A stretch of DNA of 64,000 nt, from NCBI GenBank assembly GCA_037833965.1, contig AP031355.1, forward strand, positions 11,495,501 through 11,559,500, given 5' to 3'. The notes below the pieces were generated by a model. It did not search any database. It was not told the DNA's origin and saw only the letters and a list, made by a program, of their open reading frames with translations. Of the stretch, positions 13,801 through 24,910 are shown in pieces. Made by a program: the position numbers and the translations under genes. Position 1 is the first letter of the stretch, and each line of letters opens with the position of its first letter. The DNA is from Marchantia polymorpha subsp. ruderalis (Eukaryota; Streptophyta; Marchantiopsida; Marchantiales; Marchantiaceae).

Positions 13801-13822
13801 ATCGATAGTAGAAGCTAGATAA
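10817..13822 (+). CDS. G-type lectin S-receptor-like Ser/Thr kinase, copy 2 (944 aa, 2 exons)
   Basis: Tandem paralogue of the gene at 2766, with the same domain order. Exon 1 is 10817-11251 and exon 2 is 11423-13822. The intron is 171 nt, phase 0, and lies at the same position as in copy 1. It is a multiple of three with no in-frame stop, so reading straight through gives a false longer protein. The ATG at 10817 starts a clear signal peptide (about residues 1-26). A lectin domain is followed by an EGF-like segment (from about 365), PAN domain (about 423-505), transmembrane helix (about 516-541) with a run of arginines after it, and a kinase domain. The kinase has GEGGFG at 585-590, Lys606, catalytic Asp707 in HLDIKPQN (non-RD) and DFG from Asp725. 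The C-terminal GGLST motif is shared with copy 1. A TTG codon 33 bp upstream is in frame, but I see no reason to prefer it. Confidence 0.92.
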   Translation: MSNPKCVKLCLVYLSVVQLATAAAPNQGRSNKFDRFTLGNVNIICTNLATGVQCDYPIPSAGTTATGNSMHRNIIAYDSDGIYALGFHELVRGEFYLSIYLFYPSDSSAGPPVWTANRDNPVDENATMSFLTTGSLELRDSQGNVVRRLPTLRSCCLSHRIAFSSILCISRIAFRIRISNLLQFLELPLTSRAFGWCSSCSKKWSSRTETKGVKSLVFLNDVGSLELLNEANLTVWQTLDDPSDTVVKNQVMRFDPAGQKSVVSSSTPDGRGKGLYSMAMGAGGLVLYVSADRSSTAALLPYRTYSFYGQSDLRYALRTCRHPTFASFFPPSSSRFGAILQQDNSSIAPASVVDPALCSSSLGAAKGIFDLQRLANWSSEVNDTKALRLEHDGSLKLYSWKAQARTASNPLVVDLFSDDDPCSLPNVCGPYGVCTRSYGDSTYSCTCPSTSRDRPNRFWDQVSSQDANQGCQLPGDRPVCSVGPSSIRTDFIELDSVDYFANEFATAQLSTAEQCQQQCLHNCSCHAAFYRTSSGQCFLTFHPLLSLRGENSSTFVAYVKVVRPDSSSSAATGLIVGVSVGVAGAIVVGLSIAALLCIWRRRRREIGCKEANLFLNSLPGLPPRLHLKDLMTATQEFSLKIGEGGFGAVYKGNLPDGTEVAVKRLKGAAGQGAKEFRAEMATIGSIHHINLVRLYGFCVEGDHPLLVYEYMANGSLDSHLFMDDTAKSAKSCLDWQTRMSIASDTAKGLAYLHEDCREQIIHLDIKPQNILLDEQFRAKVADFGLSKLVKRNQKGQGQQGVTHLRGTPGYIAPEWLHMPTVTEKADVYSFGIVLLELVSGRRNAEFSLRPERMFFPRWAFQRYKHGKLQEILDRRLDEFVSTDEATRMLKVAFWCIQEDPLLRPAMGGIVQMLEGTLQVSEPPEIHGYSEAETIVDIRESEFVSPSSNGISSAAAAPPHHQLGHGVNGVNGVDQRAGTRSFSKALEGGLSTSHELSIVEAR

Positions 13823-16800
13823 ATACTTCACTTCACAGAGAAATGAAATCTCTGATCGGCGTTTGGATCTTAATTTATTTCTTTCCAGATTAGACGTAAC
13901 CAGCCGAATCGAGCATTCACATGGTCCACGATACCGATTCCTACATTGGAGAGTTCAAAAGCTCGAGATTCTTGTTTGTACATTACCTTTTTGCAAGGAT
14001 CGAAGGGCAACAGACTGGAACTTTTTTGCTCAGATCGCATCTGAGCTGCGCAGTTCCTCAAAGGACGACTCTCTGTAAGATAGGCACAGGAAAAATCCCA
14101 CAATTTTACACCTTCAAAGCAGTTAGCAGCTTCTCGCAGACCCGATGGGCCGGAAGCCATATCCTGTATACTCCTAAGTCCACTTTAGACCGGCCCATCA
14201 CATCCTTTGTATTCCAGAGTTCATTACAGACTTTGACTCATGTTCAGAGAATCTGAGCGAGATCAACCGAGAAGTAAAACGCGAGAGCTGAATGCTGCAG
14301 CTAACGTTTGGTACATTCTTGTGGACTGTGTGACGAGGGATCACACCTCAGACTATGAATGACGAGAGGCTCTTCGTCAAAGATGTCATGGAGCCCGCGC
14401 TTGAGATATACTTTGTTTGGATCTCTTACGGTCTCACTCTGTGTACGTGACCATCAGGACGAGGCAGAGCAGAGCTCGCAAATGAAGATGGTCCACAGAT
14501 ACATGACTGATAAATGCGTTATATCCTCTCCTAATTCATGACGATGAAAGAATTCAACAGAAGCATCTGCAATCTCGAACTAGACTCCTCAAGATTCTGT
14601 GTCTGAAGCAAGATTGTTCGTCCTGTACATTATAGGTTAAAATAATTGTTGCTGTCGACGTGTGATCCTTCGGTTATGAGGCGAAAAGAGCAACTTCTAT
14701 TTCGCACCGATAGTACATCAGTGTCTCTCCAGCGTACAACCTTCAAACATTCGACGGCAAGACCTTTGCCTTTAAGAAGATGCGTACGATTTCTCGAAAG
14801 GCTTGGCACAGAAGTTGTGGCAAAAGTGTACAAGCAACATTCCGAACCCAGGGAGGGAACTTTACTCCCCAAAAGTACCACCAGCGCCGACGGCTTACCA
14901 GGTGTAGCTTTTTTCCTCAAAAGGTGGAGTAGCAAGATGCATCTTGCTGATGGAAAACCCCTTGCTAGCTACAGGGGCTCCGACTGTCACTCAATGAATG
15001 AATGATTGTCGAGAATGCAGATGATGGCGAGGAATATGTGCTCAAGCATCTTCTTACTTCGATGTATACAGTGATGATGCCTGAATGTTGTATACATGGC
15101 TGAAGGTAATTTTGGCGAGCGTTTCCACATTTGTATTGGCTATTATTAATCCAGGGAATCTCACAATCGGAGAATGGCTGAAGATCTGTTATCCACTACA
15201 ACGAAGCTTGTCGTTGACATTTCGAATGCAGACAAGTAGGCAACAGCAATCTCGCCCGTTTGCCGTGAGAATCAGTCATCTGGCAAAGTATCAATCGATG
15301 GGGCTTATATGCAGATGCCAATACTAAATCTGTCATGCACAAGCGGGAGAAGAGTTCCTGTGAGGAAAGTTTCAGTTCTCTATCATGCGCAGCTCGTGCA
15401 CTGAAAATGATTTTTGCTGCAATTCTAAAGACGACGATTGGGGACAAACATTACAATAATAATAAACAGACCGAACCTGTTTCAGTTTTCAGGATGTGGT
15501 ATAATCATTCCAGTTACATAACTCAGAATGTAATTCACGCCGAGCACAAACCTTTCTGACCGAAAATGCTGGACCGTCTACTGGGGTTCAAATTGCCAGC
15601 GTGGGCTAGAAGCACATGCTCTGCCAATTACGAGGTCAGAAGCACCCCTCACCCTCACCCTCTCCCTCTCCAGTACCACGTGTTACGGGCAGGCTTCGTC
15701 AATCCTTTCAGGTATGCGTGATTTGTCGCTTGTATATCGACTCCGTTTCCTCGGACAATTCACCTTTTTATCAGGGCACAAACAGGAATCCAAAAACAAT
15801 AGATTATCAAATTGCGCGTCATGTGGAACCGGAAAGTAATTAGAGGCAATTTTCAGAGTCCGATTTCTTGATTGAAAGCGATGCAGTGCTTCACTCGGTC
15901 TGACCGCCGTGAGGATTCGGAGTATGAAAATGGCAGATCTTGTGCCCAGAGCCAATGTAGCAAGATGTGTCCTGCACACTTACACGTGGAAGATGAAGCT
16001 CGGAGTGAATCTTCCGGTGAAAGAAAGGCATGAAAGAAAGTAGAGCTCGACAGTTTTGGAGGAAACGAGTAAAGAATGTGGTGAATGTCTTACAGAAGAC
16101 CTTTCTCCTGATTCGCATTGGTCCCACACACATTCGATTGACTGAAGCCTGAAGTATAATCTAACCTCGCTCGTCTGTACCTATCGATCTATCTCAATAG
16201 ACATCCGAGTTTTGTTTTAAGCAGCCGTGGACGTCACCTTCAGCATCTTTGGACCCTCGTTTGTACACTCATGGACACCAGTGGATTCCAGCTGCTGCTG
16301 CTGCCACACCAAATCCTGGCTCCATGAACTGCACATGCCAGTAATTAGAACCTCATTTGTTTAATCCTGGAGCATTCAGACAAGCATCCGAGGGCCCTCG
16401 GCAAGAGCTTCAGCAGAGCACTTTGCCTAACCTCGCACCGCCAGCCAGCCAGCCAGCCCAGCTTTTCACCATGTCCTCTGGCCGTGCCTTGATCTTGTGT
16501 ATCTGGCCTGGCCGACAAATGGACACCAGACACTTCGTGATCGCTCTACTTTTCGCAGGTTTCCCGATCGATCCGTTCCTCCAAGCCGAGAGCATTACAA
16601 TTTCATCGGCTATGGATTGAAAGTATTATCTTGACCGAAGCCTCGGATCGCGGAAATTTACCATCGCAGGTCCTACTAGCCACGATTCGATTGGTAGGAC
16701 CTCGGTCTCAGTCTCGGTCTTGGGCTTCTGTTGGGGGCTCGGCTCCTCGTAGGGGCAAACGGAATTGTCAGCTAATTTGCGCCGCTCCGGTTTCGATGTG

Positions 16801-18711
16801 AGAGAAATCCGCCGATGCGCTGCTGCTGCTAGCCCTGTTGCGCACAGAGGATGAATCTGATGCCCATGTTGATTTCGACTCCCGATGCTCACGCTTTCCC
16901 ATTTCCGTGAGGTCTCATGGTGCCAACCGAGCTCACAGGCTCTGTGCAGAATTTACCATGGATTGACCAGATTATCAAGCTACGTCTATTGAATTATGCT
17001 GCCGAAAGATGATGTCAACAAGTGAATCGAGTCGATGTACTAATGATTTACGGAAGCGATTGAGCATCTGGTACGACTGACAATGATTACGCTGACGCTT
17101 TCACAGCGGGTTCGGGAATTTGGACGACGTGGTTTCGATTGTGGTCACTTCAATTTGTGCGGTACTGTAATTCTGAAGTCGTCATTATTACGCAATCAGC
17201 AATTTGCAGACGACAACTTGTTGCCGAAAGCATGGCCTGACTGTCTGACTGACGCAAGTGGAGAAAGTTGCCGGACACGCTACCAGCGAGCGAGCGACGG
17301 GAAGCGCGAATCCGAATCCGACCGAGAGATTCGAGAAGAAGAAAAAAGAATGTCGTGCACGCTTCACGCGCTTTGATTCGCTCGAAAACTCTCGTCGTTG
17401 TCACATCGTGGCGAGCCTGAGTGGGTGCAACTTTCGGCACGGCTCTCGGGCAATCAATCATTCTCTCGCAGCTGCTTCTCGGAAGCTGGGTTCTTATTCT
17501 TATTGCTATTGGTTTCGATCCTCCGTCTATTGCTTGTGGAAATCATGCCCAGGTCGAGCATAGCAGCAGCAGGCCTATAAAGCTCTCGTCCTTTGCGCGC
17601 TCATTCTACTGCCGACGATGCTGATGCTGCTGCTGCTGGCTCCCTTTACAATTCTGAATCGAACAGTTCTGATTTTCAGAATCTGATCACTGACAGACAG
17701 AAGTTGCCAGTTTCACCAGCGGACAATGACATCAGAACCTGGTTACCAAAGCTTGTGCGCTCCTAGGCTCGACAGGAAGGTGTCGGATGGGCTCGAGGCG
17801 AGGGACGGACGGACGGACGACAAGTGCTTCGGATTCTTCAAGATTGCAATGTTTGAGAGGAGGTTCTTTCTACTCGTAGATGTATGAATCGCCATCCCCG
17901 CTTTGCAATTGCATAAACGAGCACCATCACATCGGTGCAAGCATGGACATGGTGTACAGCGAAGCAGCTCCTCAGATTGTACGAGGACAACACGCACGAC
18001 AAGACATTCTCCGCTCCAACCAACTTTTCAACATATGATTCGTCACTGGATTGATCAGCGGATTCAGTCACACACCGCGCCATGTGATTCAATGCTTGGT
18101 TCACCACTCACATCAAGCACTTGGCTGAATTAGGGCCTACAATGCAAATCGTTCGACCAGTGGTCGCAATTTCATCATTTACCCGACGGCAAATTAAATG
18201 GAATTCTGAAACAAAATTTGGCATAACTATACACCTTCTATCTGTCTGAACAATCCTTCGAATTATACAATCGAATTTTCGATTTCGCTGGACCGATCAA
18301 GGAAGTAGACTGAATTGCCAACTATTCTCAGTCCATCCAGATGCTGAAACTATGTACGAGGCATTCATTGGTGTACAGAGCAAGTCCGAGCCCTGACCAA
18401 CGAGAGCTTAGCTTCTCGCAAGATGCAATCTCCATAATCAAAGAATTGGTCGCATGAGAATTAAGCAACTGACTGCATGGACGGAGTTCAAATCGGCCAT
18501 AGATTACGCGTAATAAAGGACCTGTCTCACGCGCACGCCAGATAACTCCAGATCCTTGTCGATCCGAATACAAGTGGACAGTCTCCTGCGCAAACCTCTC
18601 CTTCGACATCTGCTCGATTCATCTGCTCGACCTCCTCCCTGTCGGAACAAAAGAACACACAGAGATTTCGATTACATCACAGATCAAATTTCGCGCAATA
18701 AAGAAGAGCCA
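13823..18711. other. Intergenic, no gene recognised
   Basis: The first few hundred bases should hold the 3' UTR of receptor kinase copy 2. The rest has only short overlapping frames without motifs. Simple repeats occur: CACCCT-type units near 15646-15676, CCAG units near 16441-16460 and GACG units near 17806-17820. At 17575-17582 there is a TATA-like CTATAAAG, 36 bp before an ATG that opens a 22-codon Leu-rich frame. That is too short to call. Confidence 0.55.
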
Positions 18712-19125
18712 TCAAACGAAGTGGGCGATTGCTTGTAAATCACTCACATGTAAAATCTTGAATGGATCTTTTCTCGGTGCTATGACGGAAGCTTTGGTGG
18801 CCTTGAAACAGAACGTGCCTCCGAGACATTTCGAGAATTCTGTTCTCTCGCGATGCACTGTCTGCTGCTGCTGCTGCTGCTGCTGGGGGTGGCTGGCGTG
18901 ACGCAATTGCGTGTGTGGAAGCAAGCAGCGTTCTGGGTCGTCGAGCTCGTCCATCACCATGGCGGCGGAGTCTTGCGACCCGAGAGACTCGAGCTTCGTG
19001 AGCTGCGTGGCTTGATAATGGTCGCCGAGGGGCGATGCGGATTTACGAGGCGACGACACAAGAGCAAAGCTGCTCAGAAGGTTGCTCACGCGGCTCAGAG
19101 CAACATGAAGCAGTGCAAGGCCCAT
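18712..19125 (-). CDS. Doubtful hypothetical ORF or first exon (137 aa)
   Basis: An open frame from the ATG at 19125 to a stop at 18712, with a hydrophobic N-terminus, GC-rich codons and a run of eight Gln (CAG repeats). Near its end it reads PFKILHVSDL, which resembles the first metal-binding strand of metallophosphoesterases such as plant PAP28/29. However, a near-perfect splice donor (CAT|GTGAGT) sits exactly inside that motif, and I found no downstream phosphatase motifs (GDN, GNH) on the minus strand. It could be a first exon, an isolated gene fragment or chance. Confidence 0.25.
   Translation of the reverse strand: MGLALLHVALSRVSNLLSSFALVSSPRKSASPLGDHYQATQLTKLESLGSQDSAAMVMDELDDPERCLLPHTQLRHASHPQQQQQQQQTVHRERTEFSKCLGGTFCFKATKASVIAPRKDPFKILHVSDLQAIAHFV
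18862..18885 (+). repeat. (CTG)8 trinucleotide repeat
   Basis: Eight perfect CTG units. Read on the minus strand they are CAG codons and would encode polyglutamine in the doubtful ORF at 18712-19125. Confidence 0.95.
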
Positions 19126-22100
19126 CACACCCCAACAGGACGCAATTATTGCAGCGACGATATCTTCTTCTTCGCTCGAGCTGCTCTCCAGCGCGAGACA
19201 TGTTTCAGCCTATTCTACACTGACTCCAGATGACGAGCCCCTTCGAGCTCCGACTCTCTTTCTTTCTGTGACCATGTCGCCAAAGCTTCGAGCGCGTGGC
19301 CCCAAGACTCGATTCCACCCAAGCGCCAGCCTCCAGCTCGTCATGGATATTACATGAATAACTGAATCGACCCAAGCTTGGAACGGCCACGTCCAACCTT
19401 CGAGTGCCGTGCGCAGTCTTTAAGCTATGGTGGCCGAGCAAGAGAAGAGCAGTACGTAAGGGTGATGGTGGTCATGGTCCTCGGGGCCAACGAACCTCAG
19501 CGAGACACGAGAGTACAACCAGCGAACGAGGCTGAGGGGGGCATCGAGAATCTCGAGTCCTGCAAGTAAATTCAGCAATTCGGGCTCGCGCTGAAAAGTT
19601 AAAACGTGGCTAAAAAGGAGGAATCGGAATTAGTTGTACAAAAAGAAATAAGCGCATTTGATTGATGCATATGATTTGATTTGCGAGAGCAGGGCGGCGT
19701 ACGCTGTGGACACCTTGCATGCTGCTGTAGTCAATTGTGTGGGGGCCGAAACATGCAATCCGGCAGGTCTAGTGCATGGTTACAACAACTGCTTCGGCAG
19801 AAAGATGGAAAAGGTGAAATTTGGCAGGATCCTCTCTCTCGAGAGAGAGAGAGAGAGAGAGAATGTTGCAAAGCATGAGTGCGAGATGTCTAACCAACTC
19901 CCTTACGTCTTCAACTTCCAGCGCAAGTACAACCTTTATCGGCCACCACTCCAAGCAATTCCGCGCTGACAGTCGTGACGAAGTTGACCACGCTTTATAC
20001 ATCCCTTCGTCATGTACAGCAGACTTCACCGACAGCCATCGTTTGTATGCTACGCACTCTTCGACCTGTAGAGCCAGGTTTGGACAGATCGTGAACTACT
20101 GGTGCTTCTGCTGCTGCTGCTGCTGCGCCTGCGCCATGATTGTTTTGTTCCTCCTCTTTACTGTTTCTCCGAGCCTACGTATGAGAAATCGGTAGAGATT
20201 CAACGCCGTGCAAGATTGGATGTCCGGGTGGAGGGAGGGTTGACACGCTACGTGCTACGGATTTGGTCTCCATGTGCTTATAACGTGACGAAATACGATG
20301 ATGACAAACCAAGCCTTTTATTGTAGCTACAAAGTGCCTTGGTCCCGCACTTCTTCACCACATTATGCTCATCTTTCGTGGCAAGCCTTCGAGGTTGACA
20401 ACAGTTCGTGGAATGTCAAGTTGAGGAAAGTGTGGTAATGGATGGATGATGTACACTTTTTTCCATTGCCATCGTCCTTGTGGCGCATCGACGAGAACCT
20501 CTCATTTAAGGGAAGGATCAATCATCATGAGATTGCGGCTCAAAGCCTCTGGCCGTATGAAACTGCAGTCCAGTCAATAATGAGCTACAAGCCTGCTAAA
20601 CTAGCAAAGTATCTGTACATGCTTCTCAATACTTTCCTGGTGGTGGTGAAGTATCGGTATCCCCTAGACTTCGCTGCTGATTACATAGTTGTAAGTTTAC
20701 ACGCTGCATTGACCTGGACCTCCCATACGGGACGAAGACTTGCTGTACAGTATATATTTATGTATGTACGCAGCTGATTCTGCTACTATCTACGATGTGG
20801 TCCATGAACTTGTTGGGTCCCATTACCGCAATGTTAAACTCCCACTTTCGAACACCTTTCAAAGTGCATGAATTCATTGATTCCTCTTCAACCCTCATAT
20901 TTCTTGTTACATCACACATGAGCACATGAGGATGCTTTTCAGGTCTTGCAGCTCAGCACGTGTTTCGGATGCTGAGATTTGCCACAATCGAATTCTGTGC
21001 TTTTGAATGGATCCAACTTACACGTAGTGCTTCGACACAGTTGACTACCTTCACAGTAGGGTCGAAACCTGGACTTTATTCTTGAAGGAATAGGTGGGAA
21101 GCTCACTTCAGGTTTGGCCAGTAACGGATGCAGAAACCAAAATATTTTCCAGAGAGCCATTTGAATATGATTCTTTGCGCGAATCCGAGAAGACATGAAG
21201 GTCCCGTTTGGAACTTGGCCTCCCTAGCTTCGTCCCTGGTTTACAGCAACGGCTAGAATGTGACGAGTCGCTGCCGACTGCGACAGTCTTGCAAATTAGA
21301 CACCAAATTCTGCGCGCAGCTTTTTCAACTCGAATGGCCAGAAATTGCAGCGTGGTATCAAACCTCGTGCCGAAGAAACCTCATCCTGAGCTCATATTGC
21401 CAATGGTTTTGTTGGCCACTTCTGGAGTCTTCCGTGGAAGATATGGTTTCCACAAACTCCTCATTTCCTCACCTTGGAAAGCGATGGCACCACTCCGTAA
21501 GAAATCTCCATTTACAGACTGGTATCGCCATAGCTATGCCCACACTTAACTGGACACCACACCAAGTCCTTCAGCCAAAGAGCTGGCACAAACACGTGAC
21601 TACTGTAGGTGAATATTCAAACATGGTGAAGTGAAGAGCTTAACTTGCTTCTACTTGCTTCTACTGCGAATCAACTTCAGATGAGCTGGGCGGCTTTTGT
21701 CGCGGTGCGAGTGGGTGGCACCATGTGCGTTGAAACAGTATTTAGAGAATGTTCGACTGGCATTTGCTCTCCAAACCCGCCCTTGAATAGGGCACATCTC
21801 CTGTCCATTGCTTGCTCCATCTTTTGTTTTCTGGAGTATCTTTTGTTCTTTCGGAGTATCTTTTACCGTCGAATGAATGAGTTTCGAAACTGATGTCTAC
21901 CTTCAGGCCTTCGTCCAAAAGTTCACTACGTCTGCGTCTGATTGAATTTCAGGCAATCCGTAGAGGACAATCCGGATTCTGCGCTTGAAGAATCAGTCCT
22001 CTCGTCGATCGGTGATTAGACCTATACGTTCGATGACTGTTCCCTACACCATCATATTGAGGAGTGTCACGAGTACCACTGTAACTTCCGCAGTGAATTG

Positions 22101-24204
22101 TGCAGAGACTATGAATCAAGCTCGATTGCGAATTGGGGGTTAAATCCCAACTTATATTAGAATGAGTGCACTCAGAGATGAGTAGAAGAAGGCAACTGAA
22201 TATCTTTAAAGTTTTTGTCACTGGGCACTGAACACATATGGCGAGTTTAGGAGCAAGTTGAATCTCATGAAAAATGAGAGCAACCCTGGATTTAAGGCTA
22301 ATTCAATGTTGCATTGAGTAGAATAAAGTGCATCATGCGCGTCATCTCTTGAATTAGTTACAAATGCAGAAGTAAGTGTGTTTTGCAAACAGAGTAACAG
22401 AGTACAGGTGCTTTATTCTGCAGATCAATATGATTTGCAATTGCAGGGTTCGACATCGACCCTGATAGCAGGAGCAGACCTTGCTATTTACTTGAGGCTC
22501 TGCTGCAACAGATCTGAAAGAATTCACCAACTCTTCGGTTCTTGCGTTGTTGCAATGTTTCTCTTCCAGGAGAGAAACGAAAGGAAGTGATACCGAACAC
22601 TCTTGTTTGAGATATTGGACGTGATGCTTTTGAATCGCCAGTCATTAACTGTGAGGCCAAAGTTGAATGAGACAGAGGACGGACTGTCCCTGCAACATGC
22701 ATCTGTAGAGCCTTCCTTCCTCATATAAGCAAATTGAACTTAGCTGACGCGGACCTGGTGCATGTAGCTGCTTTAGAGATATGTGACGAACTAATCTACG
22801 CAATCTGCTGGGAACAGATTAAACTTCTGGGGCCGTGCCCAATCTTATTTCTTTGATATCATATATGTACGACTTGATAGGCTCTTCCTGTCCTTCTTGC
22901 CATGTTACTTGGTTCACTTCGAAGAGACCAAACGTTTCTTAAAATTTGACGAATTCATGCCTCGTCAGATCCGGAAAAGGCACGAGGTCGAATATGCAAG
23001 ACTGACCAAAATATATTCCAGTGCTAGACGTCCTTTGTCACAGGACTTCCAATGGAACCTTCAGAGGCTTTATTAAGCTTGCAGACAACCGTGACAGTGA
23101 CAAGAACACATCGTCAATGTGCTATATCATTTAACCTGGTTACAGCTATTTGCAGAGCACGAATCTGCATAATTCCATCGCTTACTCTTCTCTACAAGAG
23201 CTCCTCTTGTCAATATTGTGCCTACAATCACTTGTGTCAACATCATGAGCTTTCAGCTGGAACCTGACTCGGTAAGGACCGACTTCTGTTGGACATAACT
23301 GGATCACGCCAACTATAGAATACTTGCTGTGACTTCAGCAAGCTGTTTTTGCAGGTTATCGATGCTTATACGTAAGCAGCTTTGTGGTTTATTCTCAGCG
23401 ACTCTGTACATTTTTTATGTTGTTATGGCTCATGCCAGTTCGTAGTAACTTTTCTTATCTGATTGCTTGATTACAAACAGTACTCGCCCTTGCACATGTA
23501 TGCACTCCTCACAGTTGATGTTTCTTGTTGCCAGATTAGGGACATGGTTAGATAGACCTTGGCATACTGCGCTCTCTTGCATGAGAACAAACCAATGGTA
23601 AGGGACATTGCAAATGCCGAAGCGATGGAAGCCCCCAAAAAACAAACAGCGACTCAGTTTGCGGCTTTAGAACAAAGCGGCAAAAGGCTTCTCTGTCGTG
23701 CTACATATCTTCGTTGACTGCTCATTATCTGCAGATGCACATTTGAAAGAGGAACAAGGCCTTGTCAACCAGGAGATTTCGAGTTCCTCCCATGACTTAA
23801 CCAGTAGGAGATTGGAATGGAGTGCAGAACCTGCTGTCGACAACGACGACTTTTCTGGACCAAAACGCAACAAGCAATCCGGAATACGAATGTTCCAGAA
23901 CTCATTGGAGACACGCTACAAGAATACTGGACCATAAATGTTTCAGAACGTAAACAACTGCTCTAATCGGTTGACTATACTTCTTAAAACAGCAGGTTTG
24001 GGCCAATACACTCACAAGTAGGACAGATGTACGCACGTAAGACTCGGTCTGTTTGACTATTGTGACACAGTCAGATGTGATTGTTGTCAATCTTGACGAG
24101 ACCCAGTTTCGAATCATGGACGTGCTCATAGGGGTGAAAAGAATTCTCTAAAAGGAGTAACTATGGTTCTCGATTAATGGGTGATCATTGATCACTGATC
24201 AACG
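19126..24204. other. Intergenic, no gene recognised
   Basis: Mixed-composition DNA with many short frames on both strands. The longest plus-strand ones (20442-20777, 21208-21549, 21260-21634) overlap one another in different frames and show no domain. A CTG-rich patch lies near 20108-20125. I see no RNA gene or transposon motif. Confidence 0.55.
19832..19861 (+). repeat. CT/GA microsatellite with palindromic centre
   Basis: CTCTCTCTC runs directly into a (GA)n tract, so the left half is self-complementary with the first part of the right half. A simple slippage-prone repeat. Confidence 0.95.
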
Positions 24205-24242
24205 ATACAAAAGAACTTACTAAACAGTAAGTTCTTTTGTAT
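24205..24242 (+). repeat. Perfect 17-bp inverted repeat, 4-nt loop
   Basis: Left arm 24205-24221 (atacaaaagaacttact) and right arm 24226-24242 are exactly complementary around the loop AAAC. Just to the right, a second inverted repeat of 12 bp (tttacatgaatt, 24261-24272) has its complement at 24311-24322. The cluster sits at the left edge of an AT-rich block. It may be a small foldback (MITE-like) element or a hairpin transcript. There is no poly-T run to support a terminator role. Confidence 0.85.
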
Positions 24243-24879
24243 GAGCCCGGTTCCTGCACTTTTACATGAATTATATTTCAGAATTATATTTAAAGTACTA
24301 CAAAGTTGTGAATTCATGTAAAGGAGCCATTCATTCATTCGGAGCGCTCATTCCAAAAATATAACACAACCTTATTCACCTTTGCGTAATATACAATAGT
24401 ACAGTAAACACTTTATTAAAAACCATCAATCGTTCAATGAAAAATTAACTCATTTAATTAACTTTACTTAATTAATAAATTTTTGATTATAATTTGATTA
24501 AAAATAAATATTCAATTGACTAAAAATTTCTTCAAAAAATAGTTACTGTTTTAGAAAAGAGAAAATTTTATTTCATTATTTTTGTTTGTGTTAACTTATG
24601 CTCTAGTTGAAATATTGTCTCAAATTCTCAGATTCTTTTGCAATATGTTGGGAATTTTGTGCAAATGTGATATTTCCAATCTTGAGATTTTGGACTGACA
24701 AATTTTATTTACAAAATCAAGGTTTTATATCAAGTCTTCCTTTGTAATTTTGTAAACGCCTGCATTGAGCTTGCACAAAAGTGGAAAGATGTTTACTATT
24801 TTTACTCAGAATCTCTTTGTGTGCTTTATAGAAAACTTAATACAAGTGGAAATATCTCGTAATGCAAACTGGCAGTGAA

Positions 24880-24880
<1 letters not shown>

Positions 24881-24910
<30 letters not shown>
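24881..24910 (+). repeat. GA microsatellite
   Basis: GAGAGATA followed by about eleven GA units and then an A run, within AT-rich intergenic DNA. Confidence 0.95.

Noticed and set aside
10784-13822. A single uninterrupted 1012-codon reading frame for receptor kinase copy 2
   Set aside because: Its first codon is TTG, and 57 codons in the lectin domain have no counterpart in copy 1. They are bounded by GT and AG at the exact position of the intron of copy 1. The two-exon model with the ATG at 10817 is better.
20442-21634. Three plus-strand frames of 111-124 codons
   Set aside because: Two overlap in different frames. None shows a domain, signal peptide or paired splice sites.
24205-24242. 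Hairpin as a transcription terminator
   Set aside because: Intrinsic terminators are bacterial and this is plant nuclear DNA. No T run follows and no gene ends here.
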